Origin: JARRJS01 sp037388885 | GTDB lineage: Bacteria; Gemmatimonadota; Gemmatimonadetes; Longimicrobiales; RSA9 | Direction: 5' to 3' | Length of the DNA: 5,832 bases | Assembly: GCA_037388885.1 (NCBI GenBank) | Contig: JARRJS010000165.1 | Location: 1 to 5,832 of the forward strand | Part shown: positions 1 to 5,632 of the stretch, piece after piece | How the letters are laid out: each line of letters begins with the position of its first letter | Numbering within the stretch: position 1 is the stretch's first letter | Program-made: the position numbers and the translations under genes | The notes under the pieces: model-generated | What the model was told of the DNA's origin: nothing | Seen by the model: only the letters and a program-made list of their open reading frames with translations | The model's database searches: none

Positions 1-1
1 G

Positions 2-1024
2 GCGATGGGTGAGCTGGGCTTCCTGGGCGCGAACCTGCCCGAGGAGTACGGATGCGCCGGGCTGAACAACGTGGCCTACGGGCTGATCATGCAGGAGCTG
101 GAGCGTGGCGACTCGGGGCTGCGCTCCTTCGCGTCGGTGCAGGGCGGGCTGGTCATGTACCCCATCCACGCGTTCGGCAACGAGGAGCAGCGCAAGGAGT
201 GGCTGCCCAAGCTGGCATCGGGTGAGCTGGTCGGCTGCTTCGGCCTGACGGAGCCCGACTTCGGCTCGAACCCGGGCGGCATGCGCACGATGGCACGCCA
301 GGACGGCGACGGCTGGGTGCTGAACGGCTCCAAGATGTGGATCACCAACGGGTCCATGGCCGATGTGGCTATCATCTGGGCCAAGACCGGCGACTACGAG
401 GACGCGACGTCGATCCGCGGCTTCATCGTGCCGACGGACACGGACGGTTTCGGGGCCCGGGACCAGAAGGGCAAGCTGTCGTTGCTGGCTTCGGACACGA
501 GCGAGCTGTCGCTCCAGGATGTGCGCGTCGGGCCGGAGGCGCTGCTGCCCGAGTCCGGGGGGCTGCGGAGCCCGCTCAGCTGTCTCACGCAGGCACGCTA
601 CGGCATCGCCTGGGGCGCCGTAGGCGCCGCCATGGCCTGTTTCGACGAGGCGCGCTCCTATGCCGGCGAGCGCATCCAGTTCCACGGCAAGCCCATCGCG
701 GCGACACAGATCCAGCAAACGCGGCTGGCGGACATGCTCACCGCCATCACGCAGGCGCAGCTGCTCGTGCTGCAGCTCGGCCGCCTGAAGGACCGGGGCA
801 CCATGCGGCCGCAGCAGGTCTCGCTGGCCAAGCGGGCCAATGTCAGCATGGCGTGCGACATCGCCCGGGAGGCCCGCCGCCTGCTGGGTGCCAACGGCAT
901 CCTGGTGGAGTACTCGGCCATGCGCCACATGGCGAACCTGGAGTCCGTCTACACCTACGAGGGCACGCACGACATGCACAGTCTGATCCTCGGCCGGGAC
1001 ATTACCGGGTTCGACGCGTTCTGA
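2..1024 (+). CDS. gcdH: Glutaryl-CoA dehydrogenase-type acyl-CoA dehydrogenase, 5'-truncated by window edge
   Basis: A flavoenzyme of the acyl-CoA dehydrogenase family. Glutaryl-CoA dehydrogenases oxidise and decarboxylate glutaryl-CoA to crotonyl-CoA in lysine/tryptophan/aromatic catabolism, in the cytoplasm, passing electrons to ETF. The frame is open to the left edge. The first ATG (position 5) is probably internal, because about 340 residues are present against about 390 in the family, so some 50 N-terminal residues are missing. Numbering from that Met, E33 and R40 in ELERGDSGLRS match the substrate-binding Glu/Arg region of human GCDH. FGLTEPDFGSN (from about 79) and WITNGSMAD (from about 112) are the FAD/middle-domain signatures, and ARYGIAWG is also GCDH-like. 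YEGTHD near the C-terminus carries the catalytic base E319. These residues favour GCDH over a generic short-chain dehydrogenase; substrate remains an inference. The gene ends at TGA 1022-1024 and no partner genes of the pathway are visible. Confidence 0.9.
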   Translation, partial: AMGELGFLGANLPEEYGCAGLNNVAYGLIMQELERGDSGLRSFASVQGGLVMYPIHAFGNEEQRKEWLPKLASGELVGCFGLTEPDFGSNPGGMRTMARQDGDGWVLNGSKMWITNGSMADVAIIWAKTGDYEDATSIRGFIVPTDTDGFGARDQKGKLSLLASDTSELSLQDVRVGPEALLPESGGLRSPLSCLTQARYGIAWGAVGAAMACFDEARSYAGERIQFHGKPIAATQIQQTRLADMLTAITQAQLLVLQLGRLKDRGTMRPQQVSLAKRANVSMACDIAREARRLLGANGILVEYSAMRHMANLESVYTYEGTHDMHSLILGRDITGFDAF

Positions 1025-1042
1025 CGGCATCCGGCGTCGCCA

Positions 1043-1071
1043 TGGCCTGACCGGGACGGTCGGATTATCTT
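1043..1071 (+). promoter_or_regulatory. Candidate weak promoter for the downstream lipoprotein gene
   Basis: TATCTT at 1066-1071 matches the sigma70 -10 consensus at four of six positions. A poor -35 (TGGCCT, 1043-1048) lies 17 nt upstream. Initiation would fall near 1078, leaving a leader of about 60 nt. This is a weak assignment, made mainly because it is one of the few AT-rich spots in the gap between the two genes. Confidence 0.25.
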
Positions 1072-1072
1072 T
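1047..1072 (+). terminator. Possible weak intrinsic terminator after the acyl-CoA dehydrogenase gene
   Basis: CTGACCG (1047-1053) can pair with CGGTCGG (1057-1063), with one G-T pair and a 3-nt loop, 23 nt after the stop codon. It is followed by a T-rich stretch, ATTATCTTT, rather than a clean T run. The stem is short but GC-rich. Termination here is inferred. The same T-rich stretch may serve as the -10 box of the next gene. Confidence 0.4.
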
Positions 1073-1124
1073 GATCGGCTCCGAAGTCTCTCTCCCCGGG
1101 TCGTCTCCCCTGACTCTCGACGGT

Positions 1125-1130
1125 AAGGAG
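1125..1130 (+). promoter_or_regulatory. Ribosome binding site that favours the GTG start at 1137
   Basis: AAGGAG directly abuts the ATG at 1131, leaving no spacer, but lies exactly 6 nt before the in-frame GTG at 1137. Ideal spacing points to GTG 1137 as the real start and argues against ATG 1131 and the more upstream in-frame start. Confidence 0.7.
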
Positions 1131-1136
1131 ATGCCC

Positions 1137-2036
1137 GTGCGATCCTCACTGGCTGTAATCGTCGTGCTTCTGGCCGCAGGCTGTGGCGCGTCCAACCACG
1201 ATCCGGTGTCCGTCGCGACCCGTTACATGACGGGGATCGTGGTGGGCGACGCGGGCCATGCATACCGCTTCCTGTCCACTTCGGACCGGGCCAGCGCGGA
1301 CAGTGCACGCTTCGAGCAGCTCGCCTTCGACAGCGACATCGGACTGGATCGGCTGGCTACGACCGTGGATTCGGCGCGACTGCTGGAGAGCTCCGGCGAC
1401 AGCGCCGCTGTCGGCGTGTTCACGACGGGTCCGGACGTAGACGCGGTGCGGCGCGGCGCGGCCTCGGCCGCCGACCCGCCGAGGCGAGTGTTCGTGGACA
1501 CGGTGCGCATGGTGCGGGAACCGGAGCCGAAGCACTGGTACTCGCCCGTTCTCTCGCTGGTGCGCAAGCCGGGCGTCTGGCGCGTTTGGCTGGGGCTGAA
1601 ACAGCGGGCGCGCATCGAGCAGCTCGCCACTCCGCTGCGCGGTGCACGGGATGACGTGCCCATCTCCGATCTGGCCCGCTACGCTCACGCCTACCTGGCC
1701 GCTGCCGAACAAACGCCGACGCTGGCCCAGCCCGCGGACCTGGATCGGGCACGCGATGCGCTGCGCACGGCCGCCGTCGCCGATTCCCTGCAGTTCCGGC
1801 TGCGCGTGAACGACAGCGCGCCGGGGGCGCGTTACCTGAGCGGTGTGGTGGCCAACCCGACGAGCATGCGTGTGGGCATCGTGCACCTGTTGATCACCGA
1901 CGTGAGGGGCGCGCAGGAGCAGGTCGAGGTCTGGGGCGTGGACGCCGGCGGTTCGACGCAAGTCGGACAGCCCACTCACCTGCGTGCCGGGCCGCTGGAG
2001 ATCACGGTGAACACGCTGGACCTGATGGGCGGATAG
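1137..2036 (+). CDS. Predicted lipoprotein of unknown function (possible NTF2-like plus beta-sandwich)
   Basis: A 299-residue protein not recognised as a named family. The N-terminus is a short lipoprotein signal: Arg2, a hydrophobic run (LAVIVVLLAAG), then Cys16 followed by Gly-Ala-Ser, so it is likely lipid-anchored in the cell envelope. Residues of about 22-50 (DPVSVATRYMTGIVVGDAGH and on) resemble the start of NTF2-like/DUF4878-type domains, which often begin with a helix reading 'P..va..y..a...gD...ay..ls'. Residues of about 217-299 contain RYLSGVVANPTSMRVG and alternating hydrophobic residues, reminiscent of FxLyD-type beta-sandwich domains. Both domain guesses are inference. No catalytic motif is visible. 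The start is GTG 1137, chosen because AAGGAG sits 6 nt upstream; ATG 1131 would add two residues. The gene converges on the sugar permease gene with a 7-nt gap, so the neighbours give no functional clue. Confidence 0.75.
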   Translation: MRSSLAVIVVLLAAGCGASNHDPVSVATRYMTGIVVGDAGHAYRFLSTSDRASADSARFEQLAFDSDIGLDRLATTVDSARLLESSGDSAAVGVFTTGPDVDAVRRGAASAADPPRRVFVDTVRMVREPEPKHWYSPVLSLVRKPGVWRVWLGLKQRARIEQLATPLRGARDDVPISDLARYAHAYLAAAEQTPTLAQPADLDRARDALRTAAVADSLQFRLRVNDSAPGARYLSGVVANPTSMRVGIVHLLITDVRGAQEQVEVWGVDAGGSTQVGQPTHLRAGPLEITVNTLDLMGG

Positions 2037-2043
2037 TCGGTCG

Positions 2044-2886
2044 CTACTTCACGGCGCCGGACGTCAGTCCCTGGACGATCCGGCGCTGGAACACCAGCAC
2101 GATCGCCGCTACGGGCGCCGTAGCCACGACGGCCGCCGCCAGGATCTCGCCCCACGGCACCTGGTACTGGCCGCGGAACAGCGCGATGGCCACCGGCACC
2201 GTGTGGCGCTCCGGTCCCACGGTGAAGGACAGCGCGAACAGGAACTCGTTCCAGCAGTATAGGAAGGTCAGGATGGCCGTCGTCGCCAGCCCGGGCAGCG
2301 CCAGGGGCAGGACGACCTCGCCCAGCGTGCGCAGCCGGCCGGCGCCGTCGATGCGCGCCGCCTCCTCCAGCTCCACGGGCAGTTGCCGGAAATACCCCAC
2401 CATAAGCCATACGGCGAGAGGCATGGCGAAGGTCATGTAAGGCAGCACCAGGCCCGGGTACGTGTTGATGAGGCCCAGTGCCCGGAGCAGCAGGTAGAGC
2501 GGCGACACAATGGAGATCTGCGGGAACATGGCGATGGCCAGCACGAACGCCAGCAGGGGGGCCTTGCCGCGGAACCGGAGCCGCGCCAGCGCGTAGGCCG
2601 CCAGCGCGCCCAGTGTCACGCACAGCGCCGTCGTGGCGCCGGCGACCACCAGCGAGTTGCGGATGGGGATCCAGAAGTCGCGCTGACGGAACAGGGCGAG
2701 GTAGTGGTCCAGCGAGGCTCCGGTGGGCAGCAGGCTCGGTGCCTGGAACAGCCGGGCCTCGGGCCGCAGCGACGACACGACGACCCAGTAGAACGGGAAT
2801 GCCAGCGCCAGCACCAGCGCGACGATGACGGCGACGCCGAGCACGCCCCGGACGCGGCGCCGGATCGGGCCGTGCCCACCCGTCAC
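2044..2886 (-). CDS. Carbohydrate ABC transporter permease, MalG/SugB/ThuG type
   Basis: An inner-membrane permease of 280 residues, the usual length for MalG-type subunits, which pairs with the upstream permease to form the sugar channel of a CUT1-family importer. An N-terminal membrane helix (about 13-38) ends in FPFYWVVVSSLRPE, typical of this subunit. Further hydrophobic segments follow at about 77-100, 109-135, 143-165, 198-220 and 246-266. The EAA loop that docks the ATPase is EEAARIDGAGRLRTLGEVVLP (about 174-194) with the invariant Gly. The protein ends in QGLTSGAVK, a common C-terminus of the family. The start is GTG at 2886: it overlaps the preceding TGA by 4 nt (GTGA) and has GGAGG 7 nt upstream, implying translational coupling. 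A much longer open frame continues upstream but merely reads the other permease gene out of frame. MFPQISIVSPLY resembles trehalose/maltose permeases; substrate is inferred. Confidence 0.92.
   Translation of the reverse strand: MTGGHGPIRRRVRGVLGVAVIVALVLALAFPFYWVVVSSLRPEARLFQAPSLLPTGASLDHYLALFRQRDFWIPIRNSLVVAGATTALCVTLGALAAYALARLRFRGKAPLLAFVLAIAMFPQISIVSPLYLLLRALGLINTYPGLVLPYMTFAMPLAVWLMVGYFRQLPVELEEAARIDGAGRLRTLGEVVLPLALPGLATTAILTFLYCWNEFLFALSFTVGPERHTVPVAIALFRGQYQVPWGEILAAAVVATAPVAAIVLVFQRRIVQGLTSGAVK
2052..2088. terminator. Hairpin at the convergent gene junction, no T tract
   Basis: GCGCCGGA (2054-2061) pairs perfectly with TCCGGCGC (2079-2086). CGTC (2062-2065) pairs with GACG (2074-2077) inside, with one bulged base at 2078, and a G-T and a C-G pair extend the base. 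The structure lies 16 nt after the lipoprotein stop codon and inside the 3' end of the permease gene on the other strand. With only 7 nt between the two stop codons, it may act as a 3'-end or stabilising hairpin. Neither strand has a following T run, so classical intrinsic termination is not supported. Confidence 0.3.
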
Positions 2887-3788
2887 GGTGATTCCTCCAT
2901 CAAGCCGGCGCCCAGCGCCCGGATGTAGAGCAGCGCCAGCACGAACGTCACCAGGAACACGACCACGGACAGCGCGGAGCCGAACCCGAAGCGCAGATCC
3001 TGGAGCAGAGCGTCGAAGGCGTACAGCGAGATGGGCTCCGTGGCCGTGCCGGGCCCGCCGTTGGTCAGCACGTAGACCAGGTCGAAGACGCGGAAGGCGT
3101 CCAGTGTGCGGAAGATCAGGGCTACGGTGAGGGCCGGGCGCAGCAGCGGGAGCGTGATCTCGCGGAACCGGCGCCACGGACCGGCGCCGTCCAGGCGCGC
3201 CGCCTCGTAGAGCCGACCATCGATGTTCTGGAGGCCCGCCAGCAGGAGCAGCGCCACGAACGGCGTCGTCTTCCACACGTCGGCCAGGATGACCGGCACC
3301 CACGCCGTCAGGCGGTGCGCAAACCACACCAGCGGGTGGTGGAGCAGCCCTACGTCCATCAGAAACGCGTTGGCCACGCCCGCCTGGCTGTCGAACATGA
3401 ACCGCCAGACCAGCGCCGCCACGACCGTGGGGATCGCCCACGGCAGCAGCACGATAGTGCGCACCGCGCCGCGACCCCGGAACGCACGGTTCAGCCCCAG
3501 CGCCAGCACGAGCCCCAGCATCATCTCCAGCGCAACGCTCGTCACGGTGAAGAACGCGGTGTGGCCCAGGGCCGCCCAGAAGCGCGCATCCCGAACGGCT
3601 TCGCCGTAGTTGGCCAGGCCCACGAAGGGGTGGCCGCGCCAGGGCATGCGCAGGTCGTGCAGGTGCAGCGACTCCCAGACGGTGTAGCCCAGCGGGAAGA
3701 TGGCGATGAGCAGGATGACGGCGAGGGCCGGGGCGACGAACGCCCACGCGGTCCGCGTTTCCCGGGCCTGCAGCGGTCGGTCAGCCAC
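2883..3788 (-). CDS. Carbohydrate ABC transporter permease, MalF/SugA/ThuF type
   Basis: A 301-residue inner-membrane permease, partner of the MalG-type subunit. Six hydrophobic segments are visible at about 15-37, 74-99, 109-129, 162-185, 216-228 and 268-291. FVAPALAVILLIAIFPLGYT near the N-terminus is typical of the first helix. LPWAIPTVVAALVWRFMF (about 115-132) is a family hallmark. The ATPase-docking EAA loop is EAARLDGAGPWRRFREITLP (195-214). The sequence TNGGPGTAT (about 242-250) is characteristic of CUT1 MalF-like permeases without the large extra periplasmic domain of E. coli MalF. The chosen start is GTG 3788, preceded by GGAGG with a 5-nt spacer and overlapping the binding-protein gene by 8 nt. 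The in-frame ATG at 3818 would add 10 residues but lacks a ribosome site. It is co-transcribed with its neighbours; no ATPase gene is adjacent. Confidence 0.92.
   Translation of the reverse strand: MADRPLQARETRTAWAFVAPALAVILLIAIFPLGYTVWESLHLHDLRMPWRGHPFVGLANYGEAVRDARFWAALGHTAFFTVTSVALEMMLGLVLALGLNRAFRGRGAVRTIVLLPWAIPTVVAALVWRFMFDSQAGVANAFLMDVGLLHHPLVWFAHRLTAWVPVILADVWKTTPFVALLLLAGLQNIDGRLYEAARLDGAGPWRRFREITLPLLRPALTVALIFRTLDAFRVFDLVYVLTNGGPGTATEPISLYAFDALLQDLRFGFGSALSVVVFLVTFVLALLYIRALGAGLMEESP
2894..2898 (-). promoter_or_regulatory. Ribosome binding site for the MalG-type permease
   Basis: On the minus strand GGAGG lies within the last codons of the MalF-type gene, 7 nt before the GTG at 2886. 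It decides the start of the downstream permease and supports coupled translation across the 4-nt overlap. Confidence 0.75.
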
Positions 3789-5142
3789 GCGGGCCTCCGT
3801 AGGGAGTGCGGGTCGCATCCGCGCCGGACCGGGGACCAACCGCCGGGCCCGCAGCGCCCGTCGTGTCGCCGGTAAGGGGAGCCAGCCCTACGCGTTTCAG
3901 CAGGGCGCGCATCTGGCGGGCGGCCGAGCGGAGCGCCGGCTCCGGCTGCGCCTGCCCCGTGAGTGCGCGGTGCAGCCAGATCTGCAGGATCTGGGACAGC
4001 TGCGTGTACACGGGCGTGATGGGCCGCGGCATCGCGCGCTCGATGATGCGGCGCACGTCCGCGGGCGGCGCCGGCAGCGCCGCCGCCAGCGCCGTGTCGT
4101 CGTACAGGGCGGGCCTCGCCGGGTACTCACCGACGGCCCGGGCCCGCTCCAGCATCTGGGCCGGACGCGTCAGGTACTCTATGACCGCATACGATGCGGC
4201 AGGGTACGCGCTGCGCGCATTGATGGCCAGCTGCGAGCCGCCCAGCGCCGCCGTCGGCGCGCCGCCGCGCGCCGCCGGCATGGCTGTGACCGCGAAGCGG
4301 CCGGCCACCACCGATTTCGTGCTGTCCTCCATTAGGGGATACGCATATGGCCAGTTGCGCATGAGCACCGCCTGCCCGTTCTGGAACGCGAACCGCGTTT
4401 GCTCCTCCTGCCAGGTGAGCACGGCCTCCGGCACGAAATGGGGCGTCTCGAGAGCGCGTCGCATGTAGGTCAACGCCTCGACGCCCGCCCGCGAGTCCAC
4501 CGTGACGCGGCCGCTGTCGTCCATGATGCGACCCCCGAAAGCGCCCAGGTGCTCCAGGAACACCGTCACCAGGCCCTCGTAGCGCGCGCCCTGCCACACG
4601 AACCCGTACGGAATGCCCGCCCGCCCCGCCGCCGCGGGCGCCACGCGTGCCAGCGCCTCCAGCGTCGCCGGCGGCCGGGCCAGCAGGTCCGTCCGCCAGT
4701 ACAGCATGCCCACGTCCACGAACCAGGGCAGCGCATACAGGCGCCCGCGCCACGTGTTGGCCCGGATCGTCGCCGGGAAGAAGGAGTCCACCGGCGGCCG
4801 GAACCGGTCCAGGGGCAGCACCCAGCCGGCCGCGGCGAACTCCGGCGTCCAGATCACGTCCAGCTGCAGGATGTCCGGCCGCTTCGTGTGCGCGTTCAGC
4901 CACTGCACATACAGCTGGTGCCGCTGATCTGCCGCGTCCGGCGTCTCCCGGATCTCCACCCGGATGCCCGGATGCGCCTTCATGAAGCGGGCGAGCTGCA
5001 CCTTGAGGACCCGGGCCTCCGCACCCACGGCGCTGCCCGAAAGCGTGATCACGGTCCCGGAGGGGGCTTCGTGGGAGCAGCCACCCGCAATGAGCACGGC
5101 CGACGTCAGCAGAAGAGTGGGGAGCACAGGGGCGCGAGGCAT
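3781..5142 (-). CDS. Extracellular sugar-binding lipoprotein of an ABC importer (SBP family 1, trehalose/maltose-like)
   Basis: A 453-residue solute receptor that captures sugar outside the inner membrane and delivers it to the two permeases encoded downstream. A lipoprotein signal runs from Met1 through a hydrophobic stretch to IAGGC with Cys22. TVITLSGSAVGAEARVLKVQ (about 30-49) followed by FMKAHPGIRVEI is the typical first strand and helix of family 1 binding proteins. DILQLDVIWTPEFAAAGWVLPLD (about 90-112) resembles trehalose/maltose receptors. NWPYAY (263-268) and LGGSQLAIN (300-308) are other family signatures. The last ~35 residues form a Gly/Ala/Thr/Pro-rich tail absent from most relatives. 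ATG 5142 is the only start that includes the signal peptide properly, but it has no Shine-Dalgarno sequence (a pyrimidine-rich stretch precedes it), so a leaderless or SD-independent start is possible. The open frame extends far upstream without recognisable coding content. The precise sugar is unproven. Confidence 0.92.
   Translation of the reverse strand: MPRAPVLPTLLLTSAVLIAGGCSHEAPSGTVITLSGSAVGAEARVLKVQLARFMKAHPGIRVEIRETPDAADQRHQLYVQWLNAHTKRPDILQLDVIWTPEFAAAGWVLPLDRFRPPVDSFFPATIRANTWRGRLYALPWFVDVGMLYWRTDLLARPPATLEALARVAPAAAGRAGIPYGFVWQGARYEGLVTVFLEHLGAFGGRIMDDSGRVTVDSRAGVEALTYMRRALETPHFVPEAVLTWQEEQTRFAFQNGQAVLMRNWPYAYPLMEDSTKSVVAGRFAVTAMPAARGGAPTAALGGSQLAINARSAYPAASYAVIEYLTRPAQMLERARAVGEYPARPALYDDTALAAALPAPPADVRRIIERAMPRPITPVYTQLSQILQIWLHRALTGQAQPEPALRSAARQMRALLKRVGLAPLTGDTTGAAGPAVGPRSGADATRTPYGGPRG
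3794..3798 (-). promoter_or_regulatory. Ribosome binding site that decides the MalF-type start
   Basis: On the minus strand GGAGG lies 5 nt before GTG 3788, inside the final codons of the binding-protein gene. No comparable sequence precedes the ATG at 3818, so the shorter protein is favoured. Confidence 0.7.
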
Positions 5143-5204
5143 GGGAGGAACGTGGGCGGGGGCCCGAGGCCGTGCAAGGAGGGCCTGCGTAACTGGGCGC
5201 AATC

Positions 5205-5246
5205 GGGAATCGAATTCGAGTTCGAGTTCGAGTTCGAATTCGAGGG
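5205..5246 (+). repeat. Tandem hexamer repeat (CGARTT)n, left arm of an inverted pair
   Basis: Starting in phase at 5211, the hexamers read CGAATT, CGAGTT three times, CGAATT, then CGAGGG, with a degenerate GGGAAT before them. The outer CGAATT units, each followed by CG, form the palindrome CGAATTCG. Positions 5210-5227 are exactly complementary to 5398-5415, giving an 18-bp inverted repeat. It lies in the upstream region of the sugar-binding protein gene. Confidence 0.85.
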
Positions 5247-5262
5247 GGAGAGGGGCAGCAGA

Positions 5263-5344
5263 CCCAGGGCTCTCCGGCCCCGGCCGAAGAGGCGCGGCAC
5301 CGCCCTGGGAGCAGTCACCGGGTTCCGCTCGCGAAGCCGGGGCC
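5263..5344. repeat. Interleaved GC-rich inverted repeats between the hexamer arms
   Basis: CCCAGGGC (5263-5270) is complementary to GCCCTGGG (5302-5309). GGCCCCGGC (5276-5284) is complementary to GCCGGGGCC (5336-5344). The two pairs interleave rather than nest, so in RNA they would form either a pseudoknot-like fold or alternative hairpins. In such GC-rich DNA short complementarities arise by chance, so function is not implied. Confidence 0.45.
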
Positions 5345-5396
5345 TTGATGGCCAACCACGCCGCGGCCCGGACCACGCCGCCAACCCTCCGTCCAC

Positions 5397-5420
5397 GACT
5401 CGAACTCGAATTCGAACTCC
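5397..5420 (-). repeat. Tandem hexamer repeat (CGARTT)n, right arm in inverted orientation
   Basis: Read on the minus strand from 5420, the hexamers are GGAGTT, CGAATT, CGAGTT and CGAGTC. The 18 nt at 5398-5415 are the exact reverse complement of 5210-5227 in the left arm. The arms are separated by roughly 150 bp of GC-rich sequence. No target-site duplication is visible outside them. Confidence 0.85.
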
Positions 5421-5451
5421 AAAAGAGGTGTGTCCACGGCTTCTCGGCCCG

Positions 5452-5481
5452 TTGACACACGGCCGCAGCGCCGATTACTTT
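5452..5481 (+). promoter_or_regulatory. Candidate sigma70-type promoter for tRNA-Arg (and perhaps rnpB)
   Basis: A perfect -35 hexamer TTGACA (5452-5457) is followed after 18 nt by TACTTT (5476-5481), which keeps the key first T-A and last T of the -10 box. Initiation would be near 5488, about 60 nt before the tRNA. The -35 is strong and the -10 weak. The position just upstream of a stable RNA gene supports the call. Confidence 0.5.
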
Positions 5482-5498
5482 TCCACCGCTGGAACGTA

Positions 5499-5537
5499 CC
5501 CCACGGGGCGGCCGAAAAATGGACCGGATCCGTGGGG
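5499..5537 (+). other. Hairpin in the presumed tRNA leader
   Basis: CCCCACGG (5499-5506) is complementary to CCGTGGGG (5530-5537), an 8-bp GC-rich stem with a 23-nt loop ending 13 nt before the tRNA. It has no T tract. It may fold in the 5' leader of the precursor and affect RNase processing, or be incidental. Confidence 0.4.
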
Positions 5538-5550
5538 GAAACTGTCTCAG

Positions 5551-5624
5551 GCGCCCATAGCTCAACTGGATAGAGCGTCGGACTACGGATCCGAAGGTTG
5601 GGGGTTCGACTCCTCCTGGGCGCA
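5551..5624 (+). tRNA. tRNA-Arg, anticodon ACG
   Basis: The 74-nt sequence folds as a full cloverleaf. The acceptor stem GCGCCCA pairs with TGGGCGC and is followed by discriminator A. The D stem is GCTC/GAGC. The anticodon stem is TCGGA/TCCGA with loop CTACGGA, placing anticodon ACG at 5585-5587. The T stem is GGGGG/CCTCC (one G-U pair) with loop TTCGACT. ACG is normally deaminated to ICG by TadA and reads CGU, CGC and CGA arginine codons. The 3' CCA is not encoded (TTT follows), so a CCA-adding enzyme is needed. It precedes rnpB on the same strand by about 60 nt. Confidence 0.97.
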
Positions 5625-5632
5625 TTTCCGGT

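Larger units (their letters stand above)
5143..5550. other. Intergenic region with inverted hexamer repeats, leader hairpin and candidate promoter
   Basis: About 400 nt lie between the start of the sugar operon (minus strand) and the tRNA (plus strand). Long open frames cross it but translate to low-complexity Ser-Asn or Glu-Leu/Glu-Phe runs over the repeats and have no plausible ribosome sites, so I call no protein here. It contains the two CGARTT repeat arms (5205-5246 and 5397-5420), GC-rich inverted repeats between them, a TTGACA-type promoter facing the tRNA, and a hairpin at 5499-5537. I could not find a convincing promoter for the sugar operon on the minus strand. Confidence 0.7.

Noticed and set aside
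337..1050. Plus-strand open frame overlapping the acyl-CoA dehydrogenase in another frame
   Set aside because: His/Arg/Gly-rich translation without domains; the dehydrogenase frame has clear family motifs throughout.
1071..1136. Upstream starts of the lipoprotein gene (ATG 1131 or the earlier in-frame start)
   Set aside because: The earlier start would put a non-hydrophobic extension before the signal peptide, and ATG 1131 touches the AAGGAG with no spacing; GTG 1137 fits better.
2044..3747. A very long minus-strand open frame (567 codons) covering both permease regions
   Set aside because: Only the part from GTG 2886 encodes a permease. The upstream part is an Arg/Pro/Gly/Ala-rich out-of-frame reading of the MalF-type gene, typical of GC-rich DNA. 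It is not a fusion protein.
5205..5420. CRISPR array or insertion sequence
   Set aside because: The hexamers are contiguous without unique spacers, and the ~150-bp interior encodes no transposase and shows no target-site duplication.
4964..5455. Open frames over the hexamer repeats giving Ser/Asn or Glu/Leu/Phe repeat peptides
   Set aside because: The periodic peptides are just translations of a 6-nt DNA repeat in different frames. There is no ribosome site or flanking protein-like sequence.
5551..5624. tRNA-Arg as an attachment site for an integrated element
   Set aside because: No integrase gene and no clean direct repeat of the tRNA 3' end are in the window; the flanking genes look like ordinary chromosome.
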